DNA from: Ramlibacter aurantiacus
Lineage (GTDB): Bacteria > Pseudomonadota > Gammaproteobacteria > Burkholderiales > Burkholderiaceae_C
NCBI RefSeq assembly: GCF_016722895.1
Contig: NZ_JAEQNA010000011.1
Location: forward strand, 85,606-149,605
Reading direction: 5' to 3'
Length of the DNA stretch: 64,000 nucleotides
Shown here: in pieces, positions 39,995 to 49,807 of the stretch
How positions within the stretch are numbered: position 1 is the first letter of the stretch
Layout: each line of letters opens with the position of its first letter
Notes under the pieces: model-generated
Seen by the model: only the letters and a program-made list of their open reading frames with translations
The model's database searches: none
What the model was told of the DNA's origin: nothing
Translations under genes and position numbers: made by a program

Positions 39995-40357
39995 GTGTCG
40001 CTCGTTGCCCTGTGCGCCTCGGTGGATCTCGTGGACGGCGGCCTGGCCGTGCCCTTCGACGTGGTCTACGGCGGCCAGACCTGCCGTGCCTTCGCGATCC
40101 GCTGGCAGGGACAGGTGCATGCCTACCTCAATCGTTGCAGCCACGTGGCGATGGAGATGGACTGGCAACCCAACCGGTTTTTCGACGACACGGGCCAGTG
40201 GCTGCTGTGCGGCTCGCACGGCGCCGCGTACCGGCCCGACACCGGGGCCTGCGCCGGCGGACCCTGCCGGGGTGGGCTGGTGAAGATCGGCGTGACCGAG
40301 CAGGACGGCGTGGTGCGCTGGCATACTGCTTTCAACCTCCAACCTTTCGAGTTCTGA
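39995..40357 (+). CDS. Rieske 2Fe-2S protein
   Basis: 120 residues. A single Rieske domain with the two cluster motifs C48-x-H50 (NRCSHVAMEMDW) and C72-x-x-H75 (LLCGSHGAAY). It would carry a 2Fe-2S centre and pass single electrons, as in ferredoxin subunits of oxygenases, though no oxygenase gene is near. The conserved position between a HAD phosphatase and an S49 peptidase is common in related genomes. GTG start is chosen from the AGGAGG spacing. Confidence 0.85.
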   Translation: MSLVALCASVDLVDGGLAVPFDVVYGGQTCRAFAIRWQGQVHAYLNRCSHVAMEMDWQPNRFFDDTGQWLLCGSHGAAYRPDTGACAGGPCRGGLVKIGVTEQDGVVRWHTAFNLQPFEF

Positions 40358-40364
40358 GTCTTCC

Positions 40365-41363
40365 ATGAGCGACCCCCTGCCACCCGACGAGCCCACGGCT
40401 CGCCCCATCCCCGCGAGCGCCGCCGCTTCCCCCGAGTCGGGTTGGGAGCGCGGCACGATCGAGCGGGTGATGCTGGCCACGCTGGCAGAGCAGCGCTCCG
40501 CTCGCCGCTGGCGCATCGGCTTGCGCCTGGCCTGGCTGGTGTTCCTGGTGTTCCTGGTCTGGACCTTGCTGTATCGGGGATCTCCCAGCAGCGCGACCAA
40601 GTCGCTGCCGCACACGGCCCTGGTCGAGATCAAGGGCGCGATCTCTTCGGATGAGGAAACCAGCGCCGACAACGTGGTGGCCTCGCTGCGCAGCGCGTTC
40701 GAAGACGCCGGCGCCCAGGGAGTGGTGCTGCTGATCAACTCACCAGGCGGCAGCCCGGTGCAGGCGGGCATCATCAATGACGAGCTGAACCGCCTGCGCG
40801 AAAAGCACAAGAAGCCGGTGTATGCGGTGGTCGAGGAGTCGTGCGTTTCGGCCGCCTACTACATCGCCGTCGCGGCCGATCGCATCTACGTGGACAAGGC
40901 CAGCATCGTCGGCAGCATCGGCGTGCTGATGGATGGGTTCGGCTTCACCGGCCTCATGGAAAAGCTGGGCGTCGAGCGGCGTCTCATCACCGCGGGAGAA
41001 CACAAGGGCTTCCTGGATCCGTTCCGGCCACTGACGCCGCAGGAGCGGGACTTCGCGGAGCAGATGCTGCAGCAGGTGCATGCACAGTTCATCGACGTGG
41101 TGAAAGCGGGCCGTGGCAAGCGCCTGAAGGAATCGCCCGAGCTGTTCTCGGGGCTGTTCTGGACCGGCGCCCAGGCGATCGACATGGGCTTGGTCGACCA
41201 GCTGGGCAGCGTCGATTACGTCGCCCGCGAGGTGCTCAAGGCCGAGGAAGTGGTGGACTACACCCGCCGCCAGAACCTGGCCGAGCGCCTGGCGGGGCGT
41301 TTCGGTGCCGCGATCGGCGCAGGGGCGGTTCGCGCACTGCAGGCCACGTCGGCCCTGCGGTAA
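40365..41363 (+). CDS. S49 family signal-peptide peptidase (SppA-like)
   Basis: 332 residues. A cytoplasmic N-terminus is followed by one membrane helix (about 52-70) and a protease domain facing the periplasm. Family features: LLINSPGGSPVQAG, Ser162 in ESCVSAAYYIA as the likely nucleophile, VGSIGVLMDGFGF, and Lys214 in GEHKGFLDPF as the likely general base. It is a short single-domain form that would assemble into a ring and degrade cleaved signal peptides. It starts 7 bases after the Rieske gene and probably shares its transcript. Confidence 0.85.
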   Translation: MSDPLPPDEPTARPIPASAAASPESGWERGTIERVMLATLAEQRSARRWRIGLRLAWLVFLVFLVWTLLYRGSPSSATKSLPHTALVEIKGAISSDEETSADNVVASLRSAFEDAGAQGVVLLINSPGGSPVQAGIINDELNRLREKHKKPVYAVVEESCVSAAYYIAVAADRIYVDKASIVGSIGVLMDGFGFTGLMEKLGVERRLITAGEHKGFLDPFRPLTPQERDFAEQMLQQVHAQFIDVVKAGRGKRLKESPELFSGLFWTGAQAIDMGLVDQLGSVDYVAREVLKAEEVVDYTRRQNLAERLAGRFGAAIGAGAVRALQATSALR

Positions 41364-41387
41364 GCCCACGAAGCTGGCCGCCCGACC

Positions 41388-42155
41388 TCAGCGGCCGATG
41401 GCGAAGACGGCCGGCCCCTCCGGTGCTTCGGGCGGCGCCTGGCGCCAGGCCTTCACCGGGGCACTGCGGGTGCGCGCGGCAGCCAGCGTGAGTCCGCTGC
41501 TGATCGACAGGCGGGTCGTGGGCTGCAGGGCGCGTAACAGTGCCTGCAGCAGGGCCACGTTGCGATACGGCGTTTCGATGAACAGCTGGGTCTGGCCCGA
41601 CCGGAGCGCCAGGGCCTCCAGCTCTCGAAGGCGCTGCTGGCGGTCCGCCGCGTCCTGCGGCAGGTAACCCACGAAGGCGAAGTTCTGGCCGTTGAGTCCG
41701 CTGGCGGCCAAAGCCAGCAGCAAGGAGGAGGGGCCCACCAGGGGCACGACCGCCACTCCCAGCTCGTGTGCACAGCGCACCACCGACGCACCCGGATCGG
41801 CCACCGCCGGCATGCCGGCTTCGCTGAGCAGGCCGATGTCGTGTCCCTGCAGGGCAGGCCGAAGCAGGTCGCGCCCGTCGAAGCCGACGCCGGTGTCGCC
41901 CTTCTTGTGCAGCTCGCGGGGCAACTCGACGATGTGCTGCTCCTGCAGGGGGAGCGCCAGGGGATGGCTGGCCGACACGCGCTTGAGGAACGCGCGCGCA
42001 CTCTTGGCGTTCTCGCAGACCCAGTGCGTCAGGCGCGCGGACGCTGCGAGGGTGGCGGCCGGCAGCACGTCGGTGATCTCCGCTTGTGCTTCGCAGCCGA
42101 AGTCCAGCGGTGTCGGAACCAGGATCAGCTGCCCGATGGGATGGCCAGCGGTCAT
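41388..42155 (-). CDS. RsmI-like SAM-dependent methyltransferase (tetrapyrrole methylase fold)
   Basis: 255 residues. LILVPTPLDFG at the start, SEAGMPAVADPGASVVRCAHE and VPLVGPSSLLLALAASGLNGQNFAFVGYLP are hallmarks of the RsmI branch, which 2'-O-methylates C1402 of 16S rRNA. The central part differs from true RsmI (GDTGVGFDGRDLL), so it may be a paralogue. The start overlaps the end of maf by 4 bases, so the two genes are coupled. Confidence 0.75.
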   Translation of the reverse strand: MTAGHPIGQLILVPTPLDFGCEAQAEITDVLPAATLAASARLTHWVCENAKSARAFLKRVSASHPLALPLQEQHIVELPRELHKKGDTGVGFDGRDLLRPALQGHDIGLLSEAGMPAVADPGASVVRCAHELGVAVVPLVGPSSLLLALAASGLNGQNFAFVGYLPQDAADRQQRLRELEALALRSGQTQLFIETPYRNVALLQALLRALQPTTRLSISSGLTLAAARTRSAPVKAWRQAPPEAPEGPAVFAIGR

Positions 42156-42760
42156 GCGAGCAGCTTCACGCCGGCATCGCGCAGCATGCGGCAGGTGCGG
42201 ATCAGGGGCAGGCCCACCAACGCCGTGGGATCGTCGTTGTCGATGCGCTCGAGCAGGGCGATGCCCAGGCCTTCACTCTTGGCACTGCCGGCGCAGTCGT
42301 AGGGCTGCTCGGCTCGCAGGTAGCTCTCGATCTCCGGGTCGGAGAGGTCGCGGAAACGAACCCGCACGGCAGCCAGGTCGAGTGATTCGAAGCCGGTCTC
42401 CAGGCACACCACCGCCACCGCGGTCTGGAACACCACCGTGCAGCCGCGCATCCGCCGCAGTTGCTCGACCGCCCGCTCGTGCGTCTCGGGCTTGCCCAGG
42501 GCTTGCCCCTCCAGGTCCGCCACCTGGTCGGACCCGATCACGGCGGCGGCTGGAAAGCGAGCGGCAACCGCCCGGGCCTTCTGCAGGGCCAGCCGCCGGG
42601 CGAGCGCCTCGGGGATCTCGCCCGGCTGCGGTGTTTCGTCCACCTCGGGCGCGGCCACTTCGAACGGCAGGTTCAGGCGAGCCAGCAGCTCGCGCCGATA
42701 GCGCGATGTGGAGCCCAGCACGATGGGGCGGCCGGGGTGCGGGGATCGGGGTTCGGGCAT
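42152..42760 (-). CDS. Maf-family nucleoside triphosphate pyrophosphatase
   Basis: 202 residues. Begins with the Maf strand IVLGSTSRYRRELL, followed by PEVDETPQPGE, IGSDQVADLEG and CAGSAKSEGLGIAL. The last segment and lack of a Tyr-type specificity loop fit the YceF subgroup, which removes 7-methyl-GTP. It is divergent from yceD (25 bases between starts) and coupled to the RsmI-like gene. Confidence 0.85.
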   Translation of the reverse strand: MPEPRSPHPGRPIVLGSTSRYRRELLARLNLPFEVAAPEVDETPQPGEIPEALARRLALQKARAVAARFPAAAVIGSDQVADLEGQALGKPETHERAVEQLRRMRGCTVVFQTAVAVVCLETGFESLDLAAVRVRFRDLSDPEIESYLRAEQPYDCAGSAKSEGLGIALLERIDNDDPTALVGLPLIRTCRMLRDAGVKLLA

Positions 42761-42785
42761 CGGGGGATTCTCTTACACTGCCGCG

Positions 42786-43328
42786 ATGCCCAAGGAGTTC
42801 AACCCTCAACGCCTGGACCTCGAAGCCTTCGCTGAAGAGGGCGCGGAGCTCACGGGCTCGCTAATGGTGGGGCAGCGTGAGCGGCTCGCGGCGGAGACCG
42901 AAGGCCGCGGGCTGGATCGGCCCGTTTCCTGGCGGGCGCGGGGTGAGCTGCGAAACTCGCAGCACGTCAACCCGCAGGTTTGGCTGCACCTGGAGGCCTC
43001 CACCCCATTGAGCCTGACCTGCCAGCGCTGCCTCTCGCCAGTGGACACGCCGGTGGCGGTCGACCGGTGGTTCCGATTCGTGGCCGACGAGAGCACCGCG
43101 CAGGCCGAGGACGACCAGTCGGAAGAAGACGTGCTCGTGCTCAGCCCCGCCTTCGATCTGCTGGCGCTGATCGAGGATGAACTCTTGATGGCGTCCCCGC
43201 TGGTGCCCAGGCACGAAGTCTGCCCGGTGCCGCTGCCGTTCGGCGCCGCGACCGAAGAGGCTGGCGTCCCGGCCAGGTCGAACCCGTTCGCGATCCTGGG
43301 AAAGCTCAAGGGACCCGGTACGCACTGA
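42786..43328 (+). CDS. yceD: YceD family protein (DUF177)
   Basis: 180 residues. The single recognisable motif is SLTCQRCLSPVDTPVAV, the Cys pair of DUF177, followed by an acidic stretch (AEDDQSEEDVLVLSP). YceD is linked to 23S rRNA accumulation and is regularly found directly before rpmF, as here. ATG 42786. Confidence 0.85.
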   Translation: MPKEFNPQRLDLEAFAEEGAELTGSLMVGQRERLAAETEGRGLDRPVSWRARGELRNSQHVNPQVWLHLEASTPLSLTCQRCLSPVDTPVAVDRWFRFVADESTAQAEDDQSEEDVLVLSPAFDLLALIEDELLMASPLVPRHEVCPVPLPFGAATEEAGVPARSNPFAILGKLKGPGTH

Positions 43329-43353
43329 GACCAGGCGGTCTGATGGCGTGGGC

Positions 43354-43359
43354 TATAAT
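43354..43359 (+). promoter_or_regulatory. Possible -10 box of rpmF promoter
   Basis: Perfect TATAAT in the yceD-rpmF gap, 120 bases before rpmF. The -35 region is weak. Confidence 0.45.
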
Positions 43360-43479
43360 CGTGGGCTTTTGCGCGTCAGGCCATCCGTACGGGCTCCCGT
43401 ATTCCAGTCGGCGCGTTGCCCTCCCACCCCATCTCGCGGCTGTTCGTGACAGCCGAGCTTTTTCTCCCAGGAGACCTCC

Positions 43480-43662
43480 ATGGCCGTCCAGCAAAACAAG
43501 AAGTCGCCTTCCAAGCGGGGCATGCACCGTTCGCACAACGCGCTGTCGGTGCCGGGTATCGCCGTCGAGCCCACCACGGGTGAAACCCATCTGCGTCACC
43601 ACATCAGCCCCAACGGCTACTACCGTGGTCGCAAGGTCCTCAAGACCAAGAACGACGCCTGA
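43480..43662 (+). CDS. rpmF: 50S ribosomal protein L32
   Basis: 60 residues, basic, normal for L32. The [11 protein letters not shown] segment after the basic N-terminus is characteristic. A clear GGAGA ribosome binding site precedes ATG 43480. It sits between yceD and plsX, the standard order linking ribosome and lipid synthesis. Confidence 0.95.
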   Translation: MAVQQNKKSPSKRGMHRSHNALSVPGIAVEPTTGETHLRHHISPNGYYRGRKVLKTKNDA

Positions 43663-43688
43663 TTCGTTCCTCTTTCGTATTCACTCTC

Positions 43689-43723
43689 AAGGGCCCGGTG
43701 CCGCTCGCGCGGTCCGGGCCCTT
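43689..43723 (+). terminator. Strong hairpin between rpmF and plsX
   Basis: Stem AAGGGCCCGG (43689-43698) and CCGGGCCCTT (43714-43723). The T tract after it is short, so it may be a partial terminator that uncouples rpmF from plsX expression. Confidence 0.5.
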
Positions 43724-43794
43724 GCCGTTTGCCGCGTGACGCCCGGTTCTGCCGCTGTCGGCCATCGATCCGCTTAGCTCTACCATTCGAGTCC

Positions 43795-44859
43795 ATGACG
43801 ACTATCCTGGCTGTCGATTGCATGGGGGGCGACCATGGCCCCCGCGTCACGCTCCCCGCATGCCGCCGCTTCCTCGACGAGCATCCCGATGCCGAGTTGC
43901 TCCTGGTCGGGCGCGCCGAAGATCTGCAGTCGTTCGTCCATGACCGGGCTCGCGTGGTGCCGGCCACCGAGGTGGTGACCATGGACGATGCGGTCGAGGT
44001 GGCCCTGCGCCGGAAGAAGGATTCGTCCATGCGCGTGGCCCTGAAGCAGGTGCGCGACGGCCAGGCCCAGGCAGCCGTCTCGGCCGGCAACACCGGGGCG
44101 CTGATGGCCCTGGCCCGTTACCTGCTCAAGACGGTGGAAGGCATTGACCGCCCCGCGATCGCCTATCCCATGCCCAATGCCAAGGGCGGCGCCACCACGG
44201 TCCTGGACCTTGGAGCGAACGTGGACTGCACCGAGCACCACCTGTTGCAGTTCGCCGTGATGGGGTCGGCCCTGGTCTCGGCCCTGCGCAACGAGGAGCA
44301 GCCCTCGGTCGGTCTGCTGAACATCGGCGAGGAGATCATCAAGGGAAGCGAAGTGATCAAGCGCGCGGGCGAGCTGCTGCGCGCGGCGGCGCGGGCGGGT
44401 GACCTCAACTTCCACGGCAATGTCGAGGGCAACGACATCTTCAAGGGCACGACCGACATCGTGGTGTGCGACGGCTTCGTGGGCAATGTCGCGCTGAAGA
44501 CGAGCGAAGGGCTGGCTTCCATGATCGGCGGCTTCCTCAAGGAGGAGTTCGCGCGCACGCCGCTGACGCGGTTGGCGGCCGTGCTGGCGTATCCGGTGCT
44601 TGCCGCCTTCAAGCGTCGCGTGGATTACCGGCGCTATAACGGAGCGGCCTTGCTGGGGCTGCGCGGGCTGGTGTTCAAGAGCCATGGTTCGGCCGACGAG
44701 TTCGCCTTCGGCCAGGCACTGAACCGCGCGTATGATGCGGCCCGCAATCAACTGCTGGAACGGGTGCAGACGCGGATCGCTCACGCCCGGCCGCTGCTGG
44801 TGGGAGAGGTCCCGGCGGCTGGTGGTGGCCACCAGGCCGAAGCAGCGGCAGCGAGCTGA
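43795..44859 (+). CDS. plsX: Phosphate acyltransferase PlsX
   Basis: 354 residues. Makes acyl-phosphate from acyl-ACP for phospholipid synthesis. Family motifs: [11 protein letters not shown] at the start, [14 protein letters not shown], and [18 protein letters not shown]. The C-terminal tail is Ala/Gly-rich and a little longer than usual. It is first gene of the fatty-acid cluster and starts at ATG 43795. Confidence 0.95.
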   Translation: MTTILAVDCMGGDHGPRVTLPACRRFLDEHPDAELLLVGRAEDLQSFVHDRARVVPATEVVTMDDAVEVALRRKKDSSMRVALKQVRDGQAQAAVSAGNTGALMALARYLLKTVEGIDRPAIAYPMPNAKGGATTVLDLGANVDCTEHHLLQFAVMGSALVSALRNEEQPSVGLLNIGEEIIKGSEVIKRAGELLRAAARAGDLNFHGNVEGNDIFKGTTDIVVCDGFVGNVALKTSEGLASMIGGFLKEEFARTPLTRLAAVLAYPVLAAFKRRVDYRRYNGAALLGLRGLVFKSHGSADEFAFGQALNRAYDAARNQLLERVQTRIAHARPLLVGEVPAAGGGHQAEAAAAS

Positions 44860-44871
44860 ACACATCACTCC

Positions 44872-45849
44872 ATGACACGCTTTTCCCGCATCGCCGGAAC
44901 CGGCAGCTACCTGCCCCCGCGCCGCGTCACCAATGCCGAACTGGCCGCTGACCTCGCCACGCGCGGCATCGAGACCTCGGACGAGTGGATCGTCGAGCGC
45001 ACCGGTATCCGGGCCCGCCACTTCGCAGCCGCGGACGTGACTACCAGCGACCTGGCCGTTCCGGCCGCGCGCCACGCGATCGAGGCCGCGGGCATCACCG
45101 CCGCCGACATCGACCTGATCATCGTCGCCACCTCCACCCCGGACATGGTGTTTCCGTCGGCGGCCTGCCTGCTGCAGAACAAGCTGGGCATCGTGGGCTG
45201 CCCCGCCTTCGACGTGCAGGCCGTGTGCAGCGGCTTCGTCTACGCGCTGACCGTCGCCGACGCCCTGATCAAGGCGGGCACCGCGCAGCGCGCGCTGGTG
45301 GTCGGCGCCGAGGTGTTCTCGCGCATCCTCGACTTCAACGACCGAACGACCTGCGTGCTCTTCGGCGACGGGGCCGGCGCGGTGGTGCTCGAGGCGTCCG
45401 AGACGCCTGGCCTGCTGGCGAGCGACCTGCATGCCGATGGCCGGCATGCCGGCATCCTGTGCGTGCCCGGTAGTGTCAGCGGGGGCGTGGCGACCGGCTC
45501 GCCACTGCTGCGCATGGACGGGCAGGCCGTGTTCAAGCTGGCCGTGGGTGTCCTCGAATCGGCCGCGCGTACCACCTTGGCGAAGGCAGGTCGGCAGGAG
45601 TCGGACATCGACTGGCTCATCCCCCACCAGGCCAACATACGGATCATGCAAGGCACGGCGCGCAAGTTGAAACTGCCCATGGACAAGGTGGTCGTCACGG
45701 TCGATGAGCACGGCAACACCTCGGCCGCCTCGATCCCGCTGGCCCTGGACGCGGCGGTCCGCGGGGGGCAGGTGAAGCGGGGCGACACCGTCATGCTCGA
45801 AGGTGTGGGCGGCGGCTTCACCTGGGGCGCGGTCCTGCTCGATTACTAG
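44872..45849 (+). CDS. fabH: 3-oxoacyl-ACP synthase III
   Basis: 325 residues. Condenses acetyl-CoA with malonyl-ACP to start fatty-acid synthesis. The catalytic triad is C119 ([10 protein letters not shown]), H252 ([10 protein letters not shown]) and N282 (EHGNTSAAS). It lies 12 bases after plsX. A weak Shine-Dalgarno suggests it depends on translation of plsX. Confidence 0.95.
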   Translation: MTRFSRIAGTGSYLPPRRVTNAELAADLATRGIETSDEWIVERTGIRARHFAAADVTTSDLAVPAARHAIEAAGITAADIDLIIVATSTPDMVFPSAACLLQNKLGIVGCPAFDVQAVCSGFVYALTVADALIKAGTAQRALVVGAEVFSRILDFNDRTTCVLFGDGAGAVVLEASETPGLLASDLHADGRHAGILCVPGSVSGGVATGSPLLRMDGQAVFKLAVGVLESAARTTLAKAGRQESDIDWLIPHQANIRIMQGTARKLKLPMDKVVVTVDEHGNTSAASIPLALDAAVRGGQVKRGDTVMLEGVGGGFTWGAVLLDY

Positions 45850-45918
45850 GGCAGGGCGTCCGCCACCCGCAAAGCTCGCGCCGCCTCTTCGGTTGTTTTT
45901 GTTGTACGGCACTCATTC

Positions 45919-46869
45919 ATGAAACCGTTCGCGTTCGTATTTCCCGGGCAGGGTTCGCAGTCCGTGGGCATGCTCGATGCCTGGGGTGACCATCCGGCTG
46001 TGCGCCAGGTGCTGCAGGAGGCCTCCGATGCGCTGGGGCAGGACCTCGCTCGCTTGATCCACGAGGGCCCGAAGGAAGACCTCGCCCTCACGGCGAATAC
46101 CCAGCCGGCGATGCTGGTCGCCGGTGTGGCGGCGTGGCGTGCCTGGCAGGCCGAGGGCGGTCCCATGCCCGCGGTCATGGCTGGCCACTCGCTCGGCGAA
46201 TACTCGGCCTTGGTGGCGGCGGGAGCGCTGTCCCTCGCCGATGCGGCGCCGCTGGTGCGCTTTCGGGCGCAAGCCATGCAGGAGGCCGTGCCGGTGGGCG
46301 CCGGCGCCATGGCGGCCATCCTTGGCATGGAAGCCGAACGCGTGATCCAGGGCTGCGCCGAGGCCGGCGCGTCCTTCCCCGCCGATGCCCGCGAGGTGGT
46401 CGAAGCCGTGAACTTCAATGATCCGGCCCAGACCGTGATCGCCGGGACCCGGGCCGGTGTGGACAAGGCCTGCGAGCTGCTCAAGGCCCAGGGTGCCAAG
46501 CGCGCACTCCCGCTGCCGGTGTCGGCCCCGTTCCACTCCAGCCTGATGAAGCCGGCCGCAGACCGACTGCGCGAGAAGCTTGCGGCAACGGCCATCCGGC
46601 CACCGGCCATTCCGGTCCTGAACAACATCGACGTCGAGGCGCAGAGCAATCCCGATCGCATTCGCGACGCGCTCTACCGCCAGGCGTTCGGGCCGGTGCG
46701 TTGGGTCCAGTGCATGCGCGCGGTGCAGGCGCTGGGCATCTCCACCGTCGTCGAATGCGGGCCCGGCAAGGTGCTGGCCGGCCTGTGCAAGCGCATCGAT
46801 CCCAGCTTGACCGGCCTCGCACTGCACGATCCCACCACCCTGGCCGACCTGAAAGGCAGCCTCCAATGA
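45919..46869 (+). CDS. fabD: Malonyl-CoA:ACP transacylase
   Basis: 316 residues. Loads malonate on ACP. Nucleophile S91 in GHSLGEYSAL and H206 in APFHSSLM. QGSQSVGM near the N-terminus is the usual Gln loop. It has no strong Shine-Dalgarno sequence. Its stop overlaps the fabG start (ATGA at 46866). Confidence 0.95.
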   Translation: MKPFAFVFPGQGSQSVGMLDAWGDHPAVRQVLQEASDALGQDLARLIHEGPKEDLALTANTQPAMLVAGVAAWRAWQAEGGPMPAVMAGHSLGEYSALVAAGALSLADAAPLVRFRAQAMQEAVPVGAGAMAAILGMEAERVIQGCAEAGASFPADAREVVEAVNFNDPAQTVIAGTRAGVDKACELLKAQGAKRALPLPVSAPFHSSLMKPAADRLREKLAATAIRPPAIPVLNNIDVEAQSNPDRIRDALYRQAFGPVRWVQCMRAVQALGISTVVECGPGKVLAGLCKRIDPSLTGLALHDPTTLADLKGSLQ

Positions 46870-47615
46870 ACACTCCGGAATTTGCCGGCCAGGTCGCCCT
46901 GGTCACGGGCGCCTCGCGCGGTATCGGCGCTGCCATCGCCGCCGAACTTGCGCAGCGCGGGCTCCAGGTGATCGGTACCGCCACGACGGATGAGGGGGCC
47001 GAGCGCATCAGCCAGGCGCTCGCATCGCATGCCGACTGCCGCGGAGCCCGGCTCGACGTGAACGATGGCGCCGCCGCCGAGGCCCTGGTGGAAGGCATCG
47101 TCAAGGACAAGGGCGCGCTGCACGTGCTGGTGAACAACGCCGGCATCACGCGTGACACCCTGGCCATGCGGCTGAAGGACGAGGACTGGGATGCGGTGCT
47201 CGACACCAACCTCAAGGCCGTCTTCCGTATGAGCCGCGCCGTCATGCGAACGATGATGAAGCAGCGCTACGGCCGCATCATCAGCATCACCTCGGTGGTG
47301 GGCGCTTCCGGCAATGCCGGGCAGGCCAACTACGCGGCCGCCAAGGCCGGCGTGGCCGGCATGACCCGCGCGCTCGCGCGTGAGCTCGGCAGCCGCCACA
47401 TCACCGTCAATTGCGTGGCGCCGGGTTTCATCGCCACCGACATGACCGCTGCCCTGCCGCCCCAGCAGCAGGAGGCGCTGCTCAGCCAGATTCCGCTGGG
47501 CCATCTCGGACGTCCCGATGACGTCGCCCACGCGGTCGCCTTCCTGGCGTCACCGCAGGCGGGCTACGTCACGGGACAGGAGCTGCACGTCAACGGCGGC
47601 ATGTTCATGGCCTGA
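46866..47615 (+). CDS. fabG: 3-oxoacyl-ACP reductase
   Basis: 249 residues of the short-chain dehydrogenase family. NADP-binding TGASRGIG, NNAG, and the catalytic S143, Y156, K160 set. Reduces 3-oxoacyl-ACP in each elongation cycle. Coupled to fabD by ATGA and followed by a 223-base gap to acpP that carries a dispersed repeat. Confidence 0.95.
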   Translation: MNTPEFAGQVALVTGASRGIGAAIAAELAQRGLQVIGTATTDEGAERISQALASHADCRGARLDVNDGAAAEALVEGIVKDKGALHVLVNNAGITRDTLAMRLKDEDWDAVLDTNLKAVFRMSRAVMRTMMKQRYGRIISITSVVGASGNAGQANYAAAKAGVAGMTRALARELGSRHITVNCVAPGFIATDMTAALPPQQQEALLSQIPLGHLGRPDDVAHAVAFLASPQAGYVTGQELHVNGGMFMA

Positions 47616-47623
47616 AGTGAAAG

Positions 47624-47702
47624 TCCACCCCGAAGCGCCTTCGGCGCCTCCGCTCGAGGGGCGCCACCAGCGGCCCGGCCAAGCCGGTTCTGCGGTGGCC
47701 CG
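47624..47702 (-). repeat. Dispersed intergenic repeat, copy B (fabG-acpP gap)
   Basis: Read on the minus strand, this stretch matches copy A at 32939-33021: GGCCACCGC, then GAACCGGCTT, then GCCGGGCCGCTGG, then a GGCGCCCC block and a GCCGAAGGCGCTTCGGGG palindrome. The two copies differ mainly in the central C/G runs. The rest of this gap holds a TAAAAT box near 47797 that could serve acpP. Confidence 0.8.
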
Positions 47703-47829
47703 CGATCGCATGATGCGCAGCATCGTGGAGAACTGAAAGCTACGCCAGCCGTTTCATCCGCCCGGCGGTGGGCGGGCAGGGCAAAGCCCCGTGCCCGCTA
47801 AAATCGCGGATTCATTCACAACCCCTTGA

Positions 47830-48078
<249 letters not shown>

Positions 48079-48084
48079 CCAGCG

Positions 48085-49329
48085 ATGTCCCGTCGCCGTG
48101 TTGTCGTAACCGGTCTGGGCTGCGTCAGCCCCGTGGGGAACACGGTTGCCGAGTCCTGGTCCCATCTCCTTTCCGGCCATTCCGGTATCGAGCTGATCGA
48201 CAGCTTCGACACCAGCGCCTATTCCTGCCGCTTCGCGGGCGAGGTCAAGGGCTTCAACATCGGGGACTACATCTCCGACAAGGAAGCCCGCCACATGGAC
48301 CGCTTCATCCATCTGGGCGTGGCGGCCGCCGTGCAGGCCGTCGCCGACAGTGGCTTGCCCACCGGCGAAGCATTGGGCGAGGAGCTTTCCTGCCGCGTGG
48401 GCTGCAACATCGGCTCGGGTATCGGTGGCCTGCCCATGATCGAGCAGGTGCACTCGGAAATGCTCGCCCGGGGTCCGCGCCGCATCTCTCCCTTCTTCGT
48501 GCCGGCGTCGATCATCAACATGATCTCCGGCCAGGTCTCCATGCGGTTCGGCTTCAAGGGACCCAACATCGCGGTGGTCACGGCCTGCACCACCGGCCTG
48601 CATGCCATCGGCGTGTCGGCCCGCATGATCGAGTACGGCGACGCCGACATCATGATCACCGGCGGCTCCGAATCCTGCGTGTCGCCCCTGGGGCTGGGTG
48701 GCTTCGCCGCAGCGCGCGCGCTGTCCACGCGCAATGACGATCCCAAGACGGCGTCGCGGCCGTGGGACAAGAGCCGCGACGGGTTCGTGCTGGGCGAAGG
48801 CGCCGGCGTGCTGGTGCTGGAGGAGTACGAGCACGCGCGTGCCCGGGGCGCGCGCATCTACGCCGAGGTCTCGGGCTTCGGCATGAGTGGCGATGCCTAT
48901 CACATCACGGCGCCCGACGTCGAAGGCCCGCGTCGCGCCATGGTCCAGGCCTTGCGCAATGCGGGCGTGAACCCCGACGAGGTCGATTACGTCAACGCGC
49001 ACGGCACCTCCACGCCGCTGGGGGACGTGAACGAGACCAACGCGCTCAAGCTCGCGCTGGGCGAGCACGCCAGGCGCACGGTCGTCAACTCCACCAAGTC
49101 CATGACCGGCCACCTGCTCGGCGGGGCCGGTGGCATCGAGTCGGTCTTCACGGTGCTGGCCATCCACCACCAGAAGTCGCCGCCGACCATCAACATCTTC
49201 GAGCAGGATCCCGAATGCGATCTCGACTACTGCGCCGGCGAGGCGCGTGACTTGAAGATCGACGTCGCCATGAAGAACAACTTCGGCTTCGGCGGGACCA
49301 ACGGCACTCTCGTTTTCAAGCGCGTCTGA
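48085..49329 (+). CDS. fabF: 3-oxoacyl-ACP synthase II
   Basis: 414 residues. Elongating condensing enzyme with C168 in VTACTTGLHAIG, and the two His in NAHGTSTPLGD and in the TGHLLGGAGG region. GFGGTNGTLVF closes the protein. Starts 6 bases after acpP. Confidence 0.95.
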   Translation: MSRRRVVVTGLGCVSPVGNTVAESWSHLLSGHSGIELIDSFDTSAYSCRFAGEVKGFNIGDYISDKEARHMDRFIHLGVAAAVQAVADSGLPTGEALGEELSCRVGCNIGSGIGGLPMIEQVHSEMLARGPRRISPFFVPASIINMISGQVSMRFGFKGPNIAVVTACTTGLHAIGVSARMIEYGDADIMITGGSESCVSPLGLGGFAAARALSTRNDDPKTASRPWDKSRDGFVLGEGAGVLVLEEYEHARARGARIYAEVSGFGMSGDAYHITAPDVEGPRRAMVQALRNAGVNPDEVDYVNAHGTSTPLGDVNETNALKLALGEHARRTVVNSTKSMTGHLLGGAGGIESVFTVLAIHHQKSPPTINIFEQDPECDLDYCAGEARDLKIDVAMKNNFGFGGTNGTLVFKRV

Positions 49330-49345
49330 GCGCGACCCACGGCAC

Positions 49346-49807
49346 ATGCGCAGCGCCCCCTCGGTGAGCTACCCGGCGGGGCGCTCGAGGTTCGGGGCGC
49401 TGGTGCTCGGTCTGGCCTGGACTGCCGGGCTGGCCTCGCTGTCGGGATGGTGGTGGCTGGGGCCTGCGGCGGGTTGGCGGCACGCCGCCGTGGCGGTGCT
49501 GTGGCTGGGCTGTGGGGCCTTGGCATTGTGGTCGCATCGACGGACGCCGTCTGGTCAGTTGCACTGGGACGGCGCGAGCTGGACCTGCAGCGCGGGCCCC
49601 GGCTGCCGGCCGGTCAGCGTGGAAGCGGTCATCGACCTGCAGTCGGTGCTGCTGCTGCGCTTGGGTAAACCCGACCGGACGGGTAGCACGGGCTGGTTCT
49701 GGGTCGGGCAAGATGCCGATCCGGCTTGCTGGCAGGCCCTGCGGCGCGCTGTATATTTCCGCGCTCCCGAGCAGGCCGTGCCTCCGGCAGGGCCTGTCAC
49801 GTCATGA
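49346..49807 (+). CDS. Small membrane protein, YgfX/CptA-like
   Basis: 153 residues. Two membrane helices (LVLGLAWTAGLASLSGWWWL and HAAVAVLWLGCGALALW) are followed by a small beta-rich domain with GQLHWDGASWTC and a C-terminal ACWQALRRAVYF. The layout is like YgfX/CptA, but the sequence match is weak. It precedes rpoE in many Burkholderiales. Its stop overlaps the rpoE start by ATGA (49804-49807). Confidence 0.55.
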   Translation: MRSAPSVSYPAGRSRFGALVLGLAWTAGLASLSGWWWLGPAAGWRHAAVAVLWLGCGALALWSHRRTPSGQLHWDGASWTCSAGPGCRPVSVEAVIDLQSVLLLRLGKPDRTGSTGWFWVGQDADPACWQALRRAVYFRAPEQAVPPAGPVTS

